This document shows, in pieces, positions 44,989-53,710 of a stretch of DNA of 64,000 nucleotides. Position 1 is the stretch's first letter; each line of letters opens with the position of its first letter. Both the position numbers and the translations under genes were made by a program. Source of the DNA: Loktanella sp. 5RATIMAR09 (GTDB lineage: Bacteria > Pseudomonadota > Alphaproteobacteria > Rhodobacterales > Rhodobacteraceae); NCBI RefSeq assembly GCF_001419985.1, contig NZ_LJAL01000006.1, positions 62,001 through 126,000 on the forward strand. Direction: 5' to 3'. Below the pieces are notes generated by a model. The model was not told where the DNA came from, did not search any database, and saw nothing but the letters and a program-made list of their open reading frames with translations.

Positions 44989-46200
44989 ATGACATCACCC
45001 AACACCCCCCTGTTTCGTCAAGCCGCGCCCCGTGGGCTTTGCACCGATTGCGGCGTATCACGCATGGCGGACCCAAGCGCATGTGGCAAAGCCTGCCAGT
45101 TCATCAAGCCAGATTATCCCAAGCATGAGGCCTATATTCACGGGCGTACAGCAAGAGACGTTGGCGACGAGCGTTTCTTCGGGGTTTCGCGCGCCATGTA
45201 CCGTGCAGCGCTGACACCTGCGCGCGAGGGCGCACAATGGACAGGCCTTACCACCCGCTTTGCCGAGCGGCTGCTTGAAACCGGCGCGGTGGATGCCGTG
45301 CTGACGATGGTACCCGATGCGGAGGACAAATGGCGACCCCGCCCCGCGATTATCACCGACTCTGCCGACATGCGATACGCGCGCGGCATGCGGATGGGTT
45401 ATGCCCCGCTTTTGGCATTGCTTGAACCAGCCTTGGCGGCAGGACATCGCAGAATCGCCGTAATCGGCATTCCTTGCCAAATCTACGCCTTGCGCGCAAT
45501 TGAGGCAGATCTGGGGTTCGAACGGATATACGTGATCGGCACCCCCTGCTCTGACAACACAACGACCGAGAATTTCCACAGCTTTCTTGCACGGCTGACA
45601 GATGCGCCTGACACAGTCACCTATCTGGAATTCCGCGCCGATTATCAGGTCGAGTTGCGCTTTAGCGATGGCGGCAAACGGCTGATCCCGTTCTTGAAAC
45701 TCCCACTTTCGGACCTGCCATCTGATTTTTTTCCAACGACCTGCCGCACCTGCGTGGATTACACCAACCGGCTGGCCGATATCACGGTGGGCTATATGGC
45801 CGGCGAAGGGGAACAATGGCTGATTGTGCGCAACCAGCGCGGCAAAGAGATATTAGACGCCCTTGGCGATGAAGTATCGCTCGCATCACCGGGATCACGC
45901 GGTCAGCGCCAAAGCTCGGTCAAAGGGTTCGTCGAAAACACGCGTCTTGCGGCAGGGGGGCTTCCGTTGCGTCGCATGCCCAACTGGCTGCGCGGAATCA
46001 TGGCATGGGTCATGCCGCGGGTCGGGCCGCGCGGTCTGGAGTTTGCCCGTGCACGGGTTGAAATGAAGGCCGCCGAAACCATCCTGCACCTGCGCCGCGA
46101 AGAGCCTGCAAAGATCAAAAACATGGTGCCAGAGCATGTCTGGAACCTTGCCAAACCCTACGGGATTGCACCGGAGGAGAACGAGCGGGTCGATCCCTAA
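44989..46200 (+). CDS. FrhB/BciB-like Fe-S flavoprotein
   Basis: A 403-residue protein of the coenzyme F420 hydrogenase beta-subunit family. Cys18 and Cys21 (GLCTDCG) and Cys32/Cys36 at the N-terminus, plus GIPCQIYAL, GTPCSDN and TTCRTCVDYTNRLADITVGYM, are the Fe-S and flavin-site residues. The pattern fits BciB, the ferredoxin-dependent divinyl chlorophyllide reductase of phototrophs, as well as general FrhB proteins. No photosynthesis gene is in the window, so the substrate is open. Its stop overlaps that of the Lrp gene. Confidence 0.8.
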   Translation: MTSPNTPLFRQAAPRGLCTDCGVSRMADPSACGKACQFIKPDYPKHEAYIHGRTARDVGDERFFGVSRAMYRAALTPAREGAQWTGLTTRFAERLLETGAVDAVLTMVPDAEDKWRPRPAIITDSADMRYARGMRMGYAPLLALLEPALAAGHRRIAVIGIPCQIYALRAIEADLGFERIYVIGTPCSDNTTTENFHSFLARLTDAPDTVTYLEFRADYQVELRFSDGGKRLIPFLKLPLSDLPSDFFPTTCRTCVDYTNRLADITVGYMAGEGEQWLIVRNQRGKEILDALGDEVSLASPGSRGQRQSSVKGFVENTRLAAGGLPLRRMPNWLRGIMAWVMPRVGPRGLEFARARVEMKAAETILHLRREEPAKIKNMVPEHVWNLAKPYGIAPEENERVDP

Positions 46201-46655
46201 ACCGGCATTGCAGTTGTCTGGCGCACGGTGCGCAACGCAAAGGACGATTGCATCTGCGCCACCCCCGGAAGCGTCGCCAGATAGCGGCGGTGGATGCGGG
46301 CGAAATCCTCGGTATCCCCGGCGAGGACCTTCAACAGATAATCCGCTGTCCCGGCCATCAGGTGACATTCAAGCACATCAGGGACCAACGCCACGGCACG
46401 CTCAAAAGCATCGAGCACCTCATCGGCCTGTCCGCTCAGCGTTATCTCCACAAAAACCGTCGTCGGACGACCCACCTTGCGGGGGTCAAGCAGCGCCACA
46501 TAATCCCGGATGAAGCCGTCCTTTTCCAACCGCTGCACACGCCGGTGACAGGCCGAAGCGGACAGGTTTGCCTTTTCCGACAATTCCGCGTTCGAGATGC
46601 GGCCTTTCTTCTGCAGCACCTCGAGGATTCTGCGATCAATACTGTCAAGTTCCAT
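46197..46655 (-). CDS. Lrp/AsnC family regulator, probably AldR-like
   Basis: A 152-residue Lrp-type regulator: N-terminal winged helix (LDSIDRRILEVLQKKGRISN, then LSASACHRRVQRLEKDGFIRD) and a RAM ligand domain (about 65-148) with CHLMAGTADYLLKVLAGD. The start MELDSIDRR is clear; the frame continues upstream only through the antisense of ald. It is divergent from alanine dehydrogenase, the classic arrangement for an alanine-responsive activator of ald. Confidence 0.93.
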   Translation of the reverse strand: MELDSIDRRILEVLQKKGRISNAELSEKANLSASACHRRVQRLEKDGFIRDYVALLDPRKVGRPTTVFVEITLSGQADEVLDAFERAVALVPDVLECHLMAGTADYLLKVLAGDTEDFARIHRRYLATLPGVAQMQSSFALRTVRQTTAMPV

Positions 46656-46687
46656 TTTCCGCACGATCCTTCGAATAAATGGTTGAT

Positions 46688-46778
46688 TTGCACACAGTTC
46701 TACCGTCAAAACGCCGAAAGACCAAGGACACTTCAATGAAGTTGCACACAGGCGTCGCAATAGTACAATTACACACAG
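46688..46778. promoter_or_regulatory. Three TTGCACACAG-type direct repeats before ald
   Basis: TTGCACACAG at 46688-46697 and again at 46742-46751, with TTACACACAG at 46769-46778. The spacings are 54 and 27 bases (exactly 2:1). They fill the divergent space between the Lrp regulator and ald, as expected for a multimeric Lrp-family protein. Regulator assignment is by position. Confidence 0.6.
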
Positions 46779-46790
46779 GAGGAACAGGTC

Positions 46791-47909
46791 GTGCATATTG
46801 GATGCCCAACTGAGATCAAACCACAGGAATTTCGCGTCGGCCTGACACCGAACGCGGCCTTTGAAGCCGTCAATCACGGTCACACCGTCACAATCCAGAC
46901 TGGCGCAGGCAATGGCGCGGGCTTTACAGACGCCGATTACATTGATGCAGGAGCCGCGATTGTGGGGACTGCGGCAGAGGTGTTCGAAAAAGCCGATATG
47001 GTTGTAAAAGTGAAAGAACCACAACCCAAAGAACGCAAAATGCTGCGTGAAGGGCAGATTTTGTTTACGTATCTGCATCTGGCCCCGGACCCTGAGCAGA
47101 CCAAAGACCTGATCGATTCTGGTGCAACCTGCATTGCCTACGAAACAGTGACCGACGATCGTGGCGGGCTGCCGCTCTTGGCGCCTATGTCCGAGGTCGC
47201 GGGACGCCTTGCGCCGCAGGTCGGCGCATGGACCCTGCAAAAAGCCAACGGCGGGCGCGGCGTTCTGATGGGGGGCGTGCCGGGTGTCGGTCCGGCCCGC
47301 GTGTTGGTGATCGGCGGTGGCGTTGTCGGCACGCATGCGGCGCGTATCGCGGCGGGCATGGGCGCTGATGTCACCGTATTGGACCGGGCCCTGCCACGTC
47401 TGCGCTATCTGGACGATACGTTCGGCGGCGTCTTCAAGAACGGCTACGCAAATGCGGGCAACACAATCGAACTGGCCCGTCAGGCCGACATGATCATCGG
47501 CGCGGTCCTGATCCCGGGTGCTGCGGCACCCAAGCTGATCTCGCGGGCACAACTGTCCGAGCTGAAACCGGGTGCGGCACTGGTTGACGTGGCGATTGAC
47601 CAAGGTGGCTGCTTTGAGACGTCCAAGGCCACAACCCACGAAGATCCGGTCTATGATGTCGACGGGATCATGCACTACTGCGTGGCCAACATGCCGGGTG
47701 CTGTGGCGCGCACGTCTACGATTGCGCTTGGCAATGCCACGATGCCGTTCATGCTCGCATTAGCCGACAAGGGCTGGCGGCAGGCCTGCGAAGATGATCC
47801 ACATCTGCTGAACGGTCTGAATGTCCACGCAGGCAACTTGACCTACTATGCCGTCGGCAAGGCCTTGGGGATCGATGTCTTGTCGCCATCCTTGGCGCTG
47901 AAGGCGTAA
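46791..47909 (+). CDS. ald: Alanine dehydrogenase
   Basis: A 372-residue NAD enzyme interconverting alanine with pyruvate and ammonium. It has a GTG start preceded by a strong AGGAGGAAC. The N-terminal MHIGCPTEIKPQEFRVGLTP is typical. KVKEPQPKER carries the pyruvate-binding Lys, TYLHLAPDPE the catalytic His, and VLVIGGGVVGTHAARIAAGM the NAD fold. Length is normal. It lets the cell grow on or release alanine nitrogen, under the adjacent Lrp regulator. Confidence 0.96.
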   Translation: MHIGCPTEIKPQEFRVGLTPNAAFEAVNHGHTVTIQTGAGNGAGFTDADYIDAGAAIVGTAAEVFEKADMVVKVKEPQPKERKMLREGQILFTYLHLAPDPEQTKDLIDSGATCIAYETVTDDRGGLPLLAPMSEVAGRLAPQVGAWTLQKANGGRGVLMGGVPGVGPARVLVIGGGVVGTHAARIAAGMGADVTVLDRALPRLRYLDDTFGGVFKNGYANAGNTIELARQADMIIGAVLIPGAAAPKLISRAQLSELKPGAALVDVAIDQGGCFETSKATTHEDPVYDVDGIMHYCVANMPGAVARTSTIALGNATMPFMLALADKGWRQACEDDPHLLNGLNVHAGNLTYYAVGKALGIDVLSPSLALKA

Positions 47910-47916
47910 ACAGACA

Positions 47917-47947
47917 AAAGGGCCCGCTTGGCAAAAGCGGGCCCTTT
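47917..47947. terminator. Bidirectional terminator between ald and mscL
   Basis: A 13-bp stem AAAGGGCCCGCTT / AAGCGGGCCCTTT with a 5-base loop, 8 bases after the ald stop and 19 bases from the end of the convergent mscL. A/T-rich tails on both sides. Confidence 0.85.
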
Positions 47948-47966
47948 ATTCATAAAGCAGACAGGA

Positions 47967-48401
47967 TCAGGCGTTCGCCTTGAGCGCATCGCGGATTTCG
48001 GCCAGCAGTTCTTCTGCTGTCGGGCCTTTTGGTGCTTCCGGCGCTGCCTCTTTCTCTTTCATCGCGGCGTCTTTGACCTTGTTGACCATCTTCACCAGCA
48101 TGAAGACAACGAAGGCGATGATCAGAAAATTGATGACGGCCATGATGAAGGCACCGTAAGCAAAGATTGATGCACCTGCTTCACGCGCGGCATCCAATGA
48201 CGCGCCTGCGGGTACTTCTCCGGCGAGTACCGCGTAATTGTTTGTGAAATCAGCGCCACCGGATACAAGACCGATGATAGGGTTGATCAGATCACCCACC
48301 AGCGATGTGACAATGGCCGTGAATGCGGCACCGATGATGATACCAACGGCCATGTCCATGACATTCCCCTTGGCAATAAACGTCTTGAATTCATTAAGCA
48401 T
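47967..48401 (-). CDS. mscL: Large-conductance mechanosensitive channel MscL
   Basis: A 144-residue channel that opens under osmotic downshock. [20 protein letters not shown] begins the protein; the first helix is [19 protein letters not shown] and the second is [24 protein letters not shown]. The C-terminal bundle is [14 protein letters not shown]. The start is set by family alignment; the frame runs 53 codons upstream without meaning. The periplasmic loop has an insertion ([17 protein letters not shown]) like other alphaproteobacterial forms. Confidence 0.95.
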   Translation of the reverse strand: MLNEFKTFIAKGNVMDMAVGIIIGAAFTAIVTSLVGDLINPIIGLVSGGADFTNNYAVLAGEVPAGASLDAAREAGASIFAYGAFIMAVINFLIIAFVVFMLVKMVNKVKDAAMKEKEAAPEAPKGPTAEELLAEIRDALKANA

Positions 48402-48560
48402 TACTTGTCCCCATTTCTTGTTTTTCAGCCGGCAGATTTTTCTTATTGCGGCTGCGCGCACAGTATTAGCTATATTTTTGAACAGTGGAACGGGTTTTTG
48501 TTCGCGGGTTTTCACCCTACCTTGGCTGGATTGCAAAACGAGATAGAAGGACCACCACAC

Positions 48561-49256
48561 ATGGCCGATTTATCGGACTTTCCGATCACACATCGCTGGC
48601 CCGCCAAGGACCCATCCGTGATCCAGCTTTATTCATTTCCCACACCCAACGGAGTCAAAGTCTCTATCGCGCTTGAAGAGATGGGACTGCCGTATGAACC
48701 GCACCTTGTCACGCTCAGCGATGCCGATGTGAAAAGCGATGCCTTTCTGTCGCTGAACCCCAACAACAAAATCCCCGCAATCATTGATCCGAATGGCCCT
48801 GACGGCGCGATTGGCCTGTTCGAAAGCGGTGCAATCCTGCTTTATCTGGCCGAAAAGTCCGGCAAGTTCATCGGCACGACAACGGCAGACAAGCACAAAA
48901 TCACCCAGTGGCTGATGTTCCAGATGGGTGGCCTCGGACCGATGTTGGGCCAAATGGGGTTCTTCTACAAATTTGCAGGCGCAAAGATCGAAGACCCCCG
49001 CCCGCGTGAACGCTACCGCGATGAGGCGATCCGTCTTTTGGCAGTTCTCGACAAGGAACTGGCTGGCAAAGACTGGATCGCGGGCGATTACTCCATCGCT
49101 GATATGGCGATTGCGCCGTGGATCAATGCGCTGGGGTTCTACGGCACGAAAGACGAGGTCGGTTATGACGATTTGAAAAACGTGCCAGCCTATGTCGCGC
49201 GGTTTCTCGAACGGCCTGCGGTGGACAAGGCGATGAACATACCGCCCCGCCCGTAA
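48561..49256 (+). CDS. Glutathione S-transferase (YghU/Nu-class-like)
   Basis: A 231-residue GST. The thioredoxin-like N-terminal domain has [34 protein letters not shown] and [15 protein letters not shown] (glutathione binding). The helical C-terminal domain shows [19 protein letters not shown] and [11 protein letters not shown]. The TPNG stretch and NPNNKIPAI resemble Nu-class (YghU/YfcG) enzymes with disulfide-bond reductase activity. GAAGGA precedes the ATG. The stop codon lies in a 26-bp palindrome. Confidence 0.9.
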   Translation: MADLSDFPITHRWPAKDPSVIQLYSFPTPNGVKVSIALEEMGLPYEPHLVTLSDADVKSDAFLSLNPNNKIPAIIDPNGPDGAIGLFESGAILLYLAEKSGKFIGTTTADKHKITQWLMFQMGGLGPMLGQMGFFYKFAGAKIEDPRPRERYRDEAIRLLAVLDKELAGKDWIAGDYSIADMAIAPWINALGFYGTKDEVGYDDLKNVPAYVARFLERPAVDKAMNIPPRP

Positions 49257-49278
49257 GATGGGTTTAAACCCATCTTAC
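49253..49278. terminator. 26-bp perfect palindrome holding both convergent stop codons
   Basis: GTAAGATGGGTTT followed by its exact reverse complement. The TAA of the GST gene (49254-49256) and the TAA of ytoQ on the other strand (49275-49277) occupy symmetric positions in the two arms. It probably terminates both transcripts. Confidence 0.75.
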
Positions 49279-49724
49279 GCTGGCAACGTTCCGTTCAAAA
49301 CGTAAGCGAGGATATCAACCACCTGCTGCGGCTCTTCCACAACGGCAAGCGCCGCAGCGTCAACCTCTTTGAGCGGATGCTGATGGTCCGGCCCATGCAT
49401 CACAATCAGCGATTTGCCGAGTGCCGCAGCATACCCCGCATCAAAGGCTGCGTTCCACTGCTTGTATTTGTCGCCAAAGCGGACCACCACGATATCGGCA
49501 TTCTGTAGCCCGTGTCGCGTGCGGATCGCATTGAGGTTCGCACCTTTATTGTCGTGCCAAAACTTTTTGTCTTCCGCACCCATAATCGCCACACCGCAAT
49601 CGTCCGAAGCGGCATGGTCCGTCACCGGCGCGTCAAACACCACATCAAGCCCGGCTGCACCATTGATGATCTGATCGCGCCAGTCGGTGTGGATTTCGCC
49701 AGAAAGATAAATCCTCAGGGTCAT
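49275..49724 (-). CDS. YtoQ family protein
   Basis: A 149-residue protein of the YtoQ family: LRIYLSGEIHTDWRDQIING, then DAPVTDHAASDDCGVAIMG, NAIRTRHGLQNADIVVVRFGDKYKQWNAAFDAGYAAALGKSLIV (nucleoside 2-deoxyribosyltransferase-like fold). Function unknown. I start at MTLRIYLSG. It is 49 bases downstream of pheT and may be co-transcribed with it. Confidence 0.88.
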   Translation of the reverse strand: MTLRIYLSGEIHTDWRDQIINGAAGLDVVFDAPVTDHAASDDCGVAIMGAEDKKFWHDNKGANLNAIRTRHGLQNADIVVVRFGDKYKQWNAAFDAGYAAALGKSLIVMHGPDHQHPLKEVDAAALAVVEEPQQVVDILAYVLNGTLPA

Positions 49725-49773
49725 ATTGGGGCTCCTTCGTTTGTTTCTTACAGGTCGTGGGCCGAGCGCGGAA

Positions 49774-52170
49774 TCATCCGCGCAGCACACCACCCGTGGC
49801 TTTTGTCACTTTCTCGACGATCCGGGCGCTGACCGCTTCGATATCGGCGTCCTTCAACGTCGCCTCTGTCGGCTGCAAGCGCACCGTCACAGCGAGGGAT
49901 TTCTTGCCCTCACCCAGCGACCCACCAATGAATTCGTCAAAGACGCGTACATCCGCGATCAGGTTCTTGTCAGCGCCGGCAGCTGCGTTGACCAGCGTCA
50001 GTGCTTCAACCTGCGCATCAACGACAAAGGCAAAATCGCGCTCGACCGCTTGCAGATCCGTCGCAACGAGTGCTGCACGTGTGGCGGTCTTGTTCTTGCG
50101 CAGGGGGACTTCATCGGGCCAGATGGTAAAGGCCACCGCAGGCCCTTTGATATCCATCTCGCGCAGCACGCGCGGGTGCAATTCGCCGAAGATACCCAAG
50201 ACCTTCTTGGGGCCAAGGCAGATCTTGCCATGCCGTCCGGGGTGCCACCAATCGGGCGCGCCACGCAGGATCTGGACCTTCGCAGGCGCCCCGATTGCGG
50301 CAAGGATCGCCTCGGCATCGGCCTTGGCATCGTACAGATCAACAGGCCGCGCCGTTCCGTGCACATCCTTGGGGCCCGTCCGCCCGATCAGGACACCCGA
50401 GACCAGCATGTGCTGTTCACCCGGTTCACCGCCGTGAAATCCTGCGCCAACCTCGAACAAGGCCATGTCCATGAAACCCCGTGTCTGATTGCGTGCTGCT
50501 GCACGCAAAAGCCCGGGCAGCAATGCAGGCCGCATATGCGACATCTCGGAACTGATCGGGTTTTCAAGCATGGTCGCGTCGTCGCCACCGCCAAAAAGCT
50601 TGGCCGCCTCGGCATCAATAAAGCTGTAGGTTACACATTCGTTGTAGCCCAGCGCCGCCGCTGTCCGGCGTGCCGCCTGTTGGCGCATCTGACCCTGCGT
50701 CAGGATCGGCTTGGGAACGCCCGCGTCAATCCGCGGCAAAGGCTTGCCTTTGAGCTTCGTCAAGGACGCGATCCGCGCGACTTCTTCTACCAGATCCGCC
50801 TCGCCCTGCACATCGGGGCGCCAAGACGGCACATGGGCCATATTGCCTTCCATCACAAAACCAAGATCGGTCAATGTGCTGCGCTGGGTGGATTCCGAAA
50901 TCTCCATCCCCACCAGCGAGATCACGCGCTTGGCGTCAAGTTTATAGGCGCGCGACGTATCGGGCACAGCACCTGCCTGGACCACCTCGGAGACCTCGCC
51001 ACCCGCATGGTCGACGATCATCCGCACCGCGTGTTCAAGCCCCTCTGGCGTGAACGCAGGGTCAACACCGCGTTCAAACCGGTACCGCGCATCCGAGTTG
51101 ATCTTGAGCGCGCGGCCCGTGTAGGCAATCTGGACAGGATCCCAATATGCGCTTTCAACAAAGACATTGACCGTCTCTTCGGTGCAGCCTGTTTCAAGCC
51201 CGCCCATGATCCCGGCGATACTTTCAGGGCCCTTGTCATCAGAAATCACCATCTGGCCTGCTTGCAGGGTGTAGTGTTTGTCATCAAGCGCAGTAAGGGT
51301 TTCACCACCAGCGGCGCGATGGACGCGCAGGTTGCCCTGCACCTTGTCAACGTCAAAGACATGCAACGGGCGGTTCAGGTCATAGGTAAACCAGTTGGTT
51401 ACATCGACGAGGAAACTGATGGGGCGCAACCCGATGGCGCGCAGCTGTGCTTGCAGCCAATCAGGGCTGGGGCCGTTCTTGACGCCTTTGATCAGGCGAC
51501 CACAGAAGACGGGGCAGCCGTCCAACGTATCCTCGGCAATACTCACGCCAAGATCGGCCTTGAAGGACGCTGGCACAGGATCAACCGAGAGGGGAAGCAG
51601 TTTACCGATACCGCGCGCGGCCAGATCACGGGCGATACCACGAACGCCAAGGGCATCGGGGCGGTTCGGCGTGATCGCGATCTCGATCACAGGGTCAACC
51701 TTGTCGGGGCTGTTGACGGCCAGCCAATCGGTGAACTTCTGTCCCACCTCGCCCGAGGGCAGTTCGATGATCCCGTCATGTTCCTCGGACAATTCCATCT
51801 CGCGCTCGGAACACATCATGCCATAGCTTTCGATGCCGCGGATCTTGCCCACACCGATGGTCGTGTCGATACCGGGGACATAGGTGCCGGGGCTGGCAAT
51901 CACCACGGTGATGCCTGCACGCGCATTGGGTGCGCCACAGATGATCTGGGTCATGCCACCCGCCGTTTCGACCTGACAGACCTGAAGCTTGTCCGCGTCA
52001 GGGTGCTTTTCGGCCGAAATCACTTTGCCGATGGAGAAATCCGCCAGCTTGTCGATGGGGTTTTCGATCCCTTCCACCTCAAGCCCCAGATCGGTCAGCG
52101 CATAGGCGATGTCAGCGACAGAGGCGTCAGTGTCGAGGTGGTGTTTCAACCAGGAAAGCGTGAATTTCAT
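49774..52170 (-). CDS. pheT: Phenylalanine-tRNA ligase beta subunit
   Basis: A 798-residue subunit. MKFTLSWLKHHLDTDASVAD begins the protein; an N-terminal tRNA-binding OB domain (about 38-150) holds KLQVCQVETAGGMTQIICGAPNAR. Then come the B3/B4 editing region (from about 200), B5 (SLVGMEISESTQRSTLTDLGF) and the C-terminal ferredoxin-like anticodon-binding domain (ERDFAFVVDAQVEALTL). Full length. It is separated from pheS by about 1.5 kb carrying three other genes, although the two are usually adjacent. Confidence 0.97.
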   Translation of the reverse strand: MKFTLSWLKHHLDTDASVADIAYALTDLGLEVEGIENPIDKLADFSIGKVISAEKHPDADKLQVCQVETAGGMTQIICGAPNARAGITVVIASPGTYVPGIDTTIGVGKIRGIESYGMMCSEREMELSEEHDGIIELPSGEVGQKFTDWLAVNSPDKVDPVIEIAITPNRPDALGVRGIARDLAARGIGKLLPLSVDPVPASFKADLGVSIAEDTLDGCPVFCGRLIKGVKNGPSPDWLQAQLRAIGLRPISFLVDVTNWFTYDLNRPLHVFDVDKVQGNLRVHRAAGGETLTALDDKHYTLQAGQMVISDDKGPESIAGIMGGLETGCTEETVNVFVESAYWDPVQIAYTGRALKINSDARYRFERGVDPAFTPEGLEHAVRMIVDHAGGEVSEVVQAGAVPDTSRAYKLDAKRVISLVGMEISESTQRSTLTDLGFVMEGNMAHVPSWRPDVQGEADLVEEVARIASLTKLKGKPLPRIDAGVPKPILTQGQMRQQAARRTAAALGYNECVTYSFIDAEAAKLFGGGDDATMLENPISSEMSHMRPALLPGLLRAAARNQTRGFMDMALFEVGAGFHGGEPGEQHMLVSGVLIGRTGPKDVHGTARPVDLYDAKADAEAILAAIGAPAKVQILRGAPDWWHPGRHGKICLGPKKVLGIFGELHPRVLREMDIKGPAVAFTIWPDEVPLRKNKTATRAALVATDLQAVERDFAFVVDAQVEALTLVNAAAGADKNLIADVRVFDEFIGGSLGEGKKSLAVTVRLQPTEATLKDADIEAVSARIVEKVTKATGGVLRG

Positions 52171-52262
52171 GGGTCCGTCCTGCGGGTTAAATCTGTTGGG
52201 GTGGGATTAGCGGATTACGCCGCAATGGGAAAGGGGGCGATACGCAGCGGTGAGGTCCCGGA

Positions 52263-52469
52263 TCAGGTCCGGGACTGCGGATCGCTGCGACGCTGGTGGG
52301 CCGCTGCCCATTTGGACACGAGCCAAGCAGGGATCAGGATGACACCCCAGCCTGCCGCGTTGATCAGCGTCAGCCGCAGGGCCAGATCACGGGGCATGTC
52401 CGAAGTCCACATGGCAATGTGGCCGCCAATGATGAAGGTCAGCAGGATGATGAGCCAGAGCCGTTGCAT
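52263..52469 (-). CDS. Small membrane protein, unknown function
   Basis: A 68-residue protein with two hydrophobic helices (about 3-20 and 32-52) and a basic C-terminal tail. No family recognised. It lies 92 bases before pheT on the same strand and downstream of a pair of GC-rich inverted repeats. Protein-like composition, but support is modest. Confidence 0.55.
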   Translation of the reverse strand: MQRLWLIILLTFIIGGHIAMWTSDMPRDLALRLTLINAAGWGVILIPAWLVSKWAAAHQRRSDPQSRT

Positions 52470-52492
52470 GGTCTAGATATAGCGTTGTGGCC

Positions 52493-52551
52493 GCCGGGGA
52501 AAACCCCGGCCTACCGTGTCGCGTTCGTTGTAGGCCGGGGCTTGCCCCGGC
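52493..52551. repeat. Pair of inverted GC-rich extragenic repeats
   Basis: Copy A (52493-52514) is GCCGGGG-aaaa-CCCCGGC followed by CTAC. Copy B (52530-52551) is its reverse complement, GTAG then GCCGGGG-cttg-CCCCGGC. Only the loop differs. Each forms a 7-bp hairpin and the two can also pair with each other. They are REP-like, in the space between the ASCH and small membrane protein genes. Confidence 0.8.
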
Positions 52552-52557
52552 ACACGG

Positions 52558-52986
52558 TCAAAGCTCCCGCCCTGCCAGATCCTCGACCAATTCGAAATGT
52601 TCAAACACCAGCTTCATTTCGGGATCAAACCCGCCGTTCCGTTTGAAATAGGCTTTGTGATCCTTGCGCCAGCCCAGAAGGCTGTCGTTCTCGCCCTCGG
52701 CCAGCGCCATCTCTTCGGTCACGTCGCAATAGCGGATTTCCTGCACCTTGGTCGTTCGGATGACCAGCGCGGGCGTGCCGTCCCAGTTGGCCGCAATATC
52801 GCAGCGGCCGACGACGGGCATCGCCTCGGGCTCATCTGCGAAATCGGCCAGCGCGGCGCAGGTGGCGGTTTTCTTGCCTTGGCGGACCAGCGCGATGAGG
52901 TGTTGGCAGAGTTGCGCGCTATCGCCGAATTTGAACGTCCCCGCGCCGGGGTATGTGTCTTGCAGGTCTTCGGTGTCGTTGGTCAT
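52558..52986 (-). CDS. ASCH domain-containing protein
   Basis: A 142-residue ASCH-fold protein (RNA-binding-related PUA-like fold). The characteristic block is LVRQGKKTATCAALADF, followed by PVVGRCDIAANWDGTPALVIRTTKVQEIRYCDVTEEMALAEGE and GWRKDHKAYF. Some members act as amidohydrolases on N4-acylated cytidine, but these have a different length; here the activity is unknown. It lies in the interrupted phe cluster. Confidence 0.88.
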   Translation of the reverse strand: MTNDTEDLQDTYPGAGTFKFGDSAQLCQHLIALVRQGKKTATCAALADFADEPEAMPVVGRCDIAANWDGTPALVIRTTKVQEIRYCDVTEEMALAEGENDSLLGWRKDHKAYFKRNGGFDPEMKLVFEHFELVEDLAGREL

Positions 52987-53296
52987 GGGGGGCCTTTTCG
53001 TGCGTGGGTTTCACCCACCCTACATCGGTTTGAAGCAGAACGGGAGGGCAGCGCGGCTATGAGTTCGGAAGCGCATGTAGGGTGGGTGAAACCCACCTTT
53101 GCAGGCAACAGAAGGGCAGCGCCCGGACCTCGGGGGGGCGCCGAGGCGGTGCGGTTTGGCGGGGGTGTTGGAATGATCGCCTGTTCAGTGACAGGGTGCA
53201 GCGTTGCAATAGCGCCCTCCCCATGGGGGAGGTCCGGGCGCTGCCCGGCGAGCCGGGCGGCACATTTGTTAGATTGGAGAGAATTCAGCGATATCG
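52987..53296. repeat. Non-coding patch of inverted repeats
   Basis: No gene seen in these 310 bases. Two perfect inverted pairs are present: 53004-53025 with 53075-53096 (22 bases, core GGGTGGGTGAAACCC) and 53114-53131 with 53229-53246 (18 bases, core GCAGCGCCCGG). The composition is GC-rich, then turns AT-rich at about 53270 where the next gene ends. The repeats are REP-like or miniature-element-like. Confidence 0.75.
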
Positions 53297-53710
53297 TTAA
53301 TCTAGATCAAGATACTTAAGCAAATAAACTGTCAAGATACTGACGACAATTGGCAGTAGGATTGAAGTCATTGCTTTGTCCATCCACCGGACTAAAGCTT
53401 TCCATGTCCGCTTGTACCAGATGTTATCGCGATGTTCCTGAAGTGCCCTATGGCCAAAACTACTCACCGAATAGGTAGTGCATTCGGGACGACCACTCCT
53501 TTCCGTTATCTTTCCTTCTTCTGCCAAGAAGTCCAAGTGTGCCTTAGTGCGAGAACTCAGATCATGATTACTTAGAAACACTGCCTTTTGATCATTGGCG
53601 TAGTTATGACTTGAAACATAATCATGGTCTGAAAAGTCAACTCCTTGCCCCGAGTCTTCGTCTTCTATCAGCATCAGCAGCTTAACAGCGAAAGAGCGGT
53701 CAATCTTCAC
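53297..53710 (-). CDS. HTH-like protein with C-terminal membrane helix, AT-rich
   Basis: A 137-residue protein with a GTG start that overlaps the pheS stop (GTGA). Residues 40-95 look like a winged helix ([20 protein letters not shown], then [19 protein letters not shown]). A C-terminal transmembrane helix follows at about 115-132 ([19 protein letters not shown]). The gene is visibly richer in A/T than its neighbours, suggesting transfer. No family recognised. It sits between pheS and a repeat patch. Confidence 0.6.
   Translation of the reverse strand: MKIDRSFAVKLLMLIEDEDSGQGVDFSDHDYVSSHNYANDQKAVFLSNHDLSSRTKAHLDFLAEEGKITERSGRPECTTYSVSSFGHRALQEHRDNIWYKRTWKALVRWMDKAMTSILLPIVVSILTVYLLKYLDLD

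Noticed and set aside
46656-47675. Upstream 340-residue extension of the Lrp-type regulator
   Set aside because: The extension runs antisense to ald. The true protein begins at MELDSIDRR with a full helix-turn-helix.
49726-52476. 916-codon open frame on the plus strand opposite pheT
   Set aside because: It mirrors the real pheT codons, has Arg/His-rich nonsense composition and no family motif. It is a GC-rich antisense shadow.
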